From Bordetella parapertussis (lineage in GTDB: Bacteria; Pseudomonadota; Gammaproteobacteria; Burkholderiales; Burkholderiaceae_B), in the NCBI GenBank assembly GCA_945862495.1, contig CAMAYM010000132.1, positions 1-6,160 on the forward strand: a DNA stretch of 6,160 nucleotides. The letters are read 5' to 3'. The notes under the pieces were generated by a model. It was given only the letters and a program-made list of their open reading frames with translations. It searched no databases and was not told where the DNA came from. The number at the start of each line of letters is the position of its first letter. Within the stretch, counting starts at the first letter, position 1. Below, one piece after another: positions 6,153 through 6,160 of the stretch. Position numbers and translations under genes: made by a program.

Positions 6153-6160
6153 ATGGAACT
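6153..6160 (+). CDS. Start of a rightward gene, truncated at the window edge
   Basis: ATG at 6153-6155 is preceded by AAAGGA (6139-6144), eight bases upstream, a good ribosome binding site. Only Met-Glu and part of a third codon are visible, so nothing can be said about the product. An alternative in a different frame is ATG 6136, which would read MKGIILWN but has no clear ribosome binding site. The gene would be divergent from the FUSC-patatin operon across about 459 bases. Confidence 0.35.

Noticed and set aside
6136..6160. Start of a sugar nucleotidyltransferase (MKGIIL...)
   Set aside because: The first six residues resemble that family, but the next are W and N instead of the required AGG, and no ribosome binding site precedes ATG 6136.
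1..6160. CRISPR array, insertion sequence, prophage or tRNA gene
   Set aside because: No regularly spaced repeats, transposase, terminal inverted repeats or tRNA T-loop consensus were seen on either strand.

Overview
This window most likely comes from the chromosome of a betaproteobacterium, probably in the order Burkholderiales. The base composition is close to half G+C. The organism call rests on the gene families and their grouping: a SHGW-ending 3-hydroxybutyrate dehydrogenase, an acetoacetate decarboxylase and a patatin-like lipase with a DUF3734-type tail. It is an inference, not a match to a named genome.

Layout, left to right. Bases 1-623 hold the C-terminal four fifths of yaaA (+), whose start lies off the left edge. 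Its last codons contain a striking 32-base near-perfect palindrome. Tail to tail with it, after 22 bases, lies bdhA (-, 646-1428), an NAD-dependent (R)-3-hydroxybutyrate dehydrogenase. A 122-base divergent region separates bdhA from adc (+, 1551-2297), an acetoacetate decarboxylase with a TTG start. The end of adc overlaps in antisense by 47 bases with the end of a patatin-like phospholipase gene (-, 2251-3501). That gene is joined by an ATGA stop/start overlap to the gene upstream of it, a 731-residue two-bundle membrane protein of the YccS/FUSC family (-, 3498-5693). The leftward two-gene operon has a good sigma70-type promoter at 5734-5762, bracketed by two operator-like palindromes. Bases 5782-6152 hold no gene I can recognise, only two possible secondary-structure elements. 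A new rightward gene appears to start at 6153 and runs off the right edge.

How the genes fit together. BdhA oxidises 3-hydroxybutyrate (from polyhydroxybutyrate or ketone-body turnover) to acetoacetate, and Adc splits acetoacetate to acetone and CO2. Their divergent arrangement therefore makes a compact acetoacetate node. The patatin-like enzyme is an acyl hydrolase, and by position it could feed acyl or hydroxyacyl substrates to this node, but the sequence does not prove that. The FUSC-family protein is probably an inner-membrane exporter, translationally coupled to the lipase. YaaA belongs to peroxide-stress iron control and looks unrelated to the rest.

All the main genes belong to known families. 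The less expected signals are the yaaA palindrome with its competing hairpin, the paired palindromes around the FUSC promoter, and the coupling of a membrane exporter to a patatin lipase.
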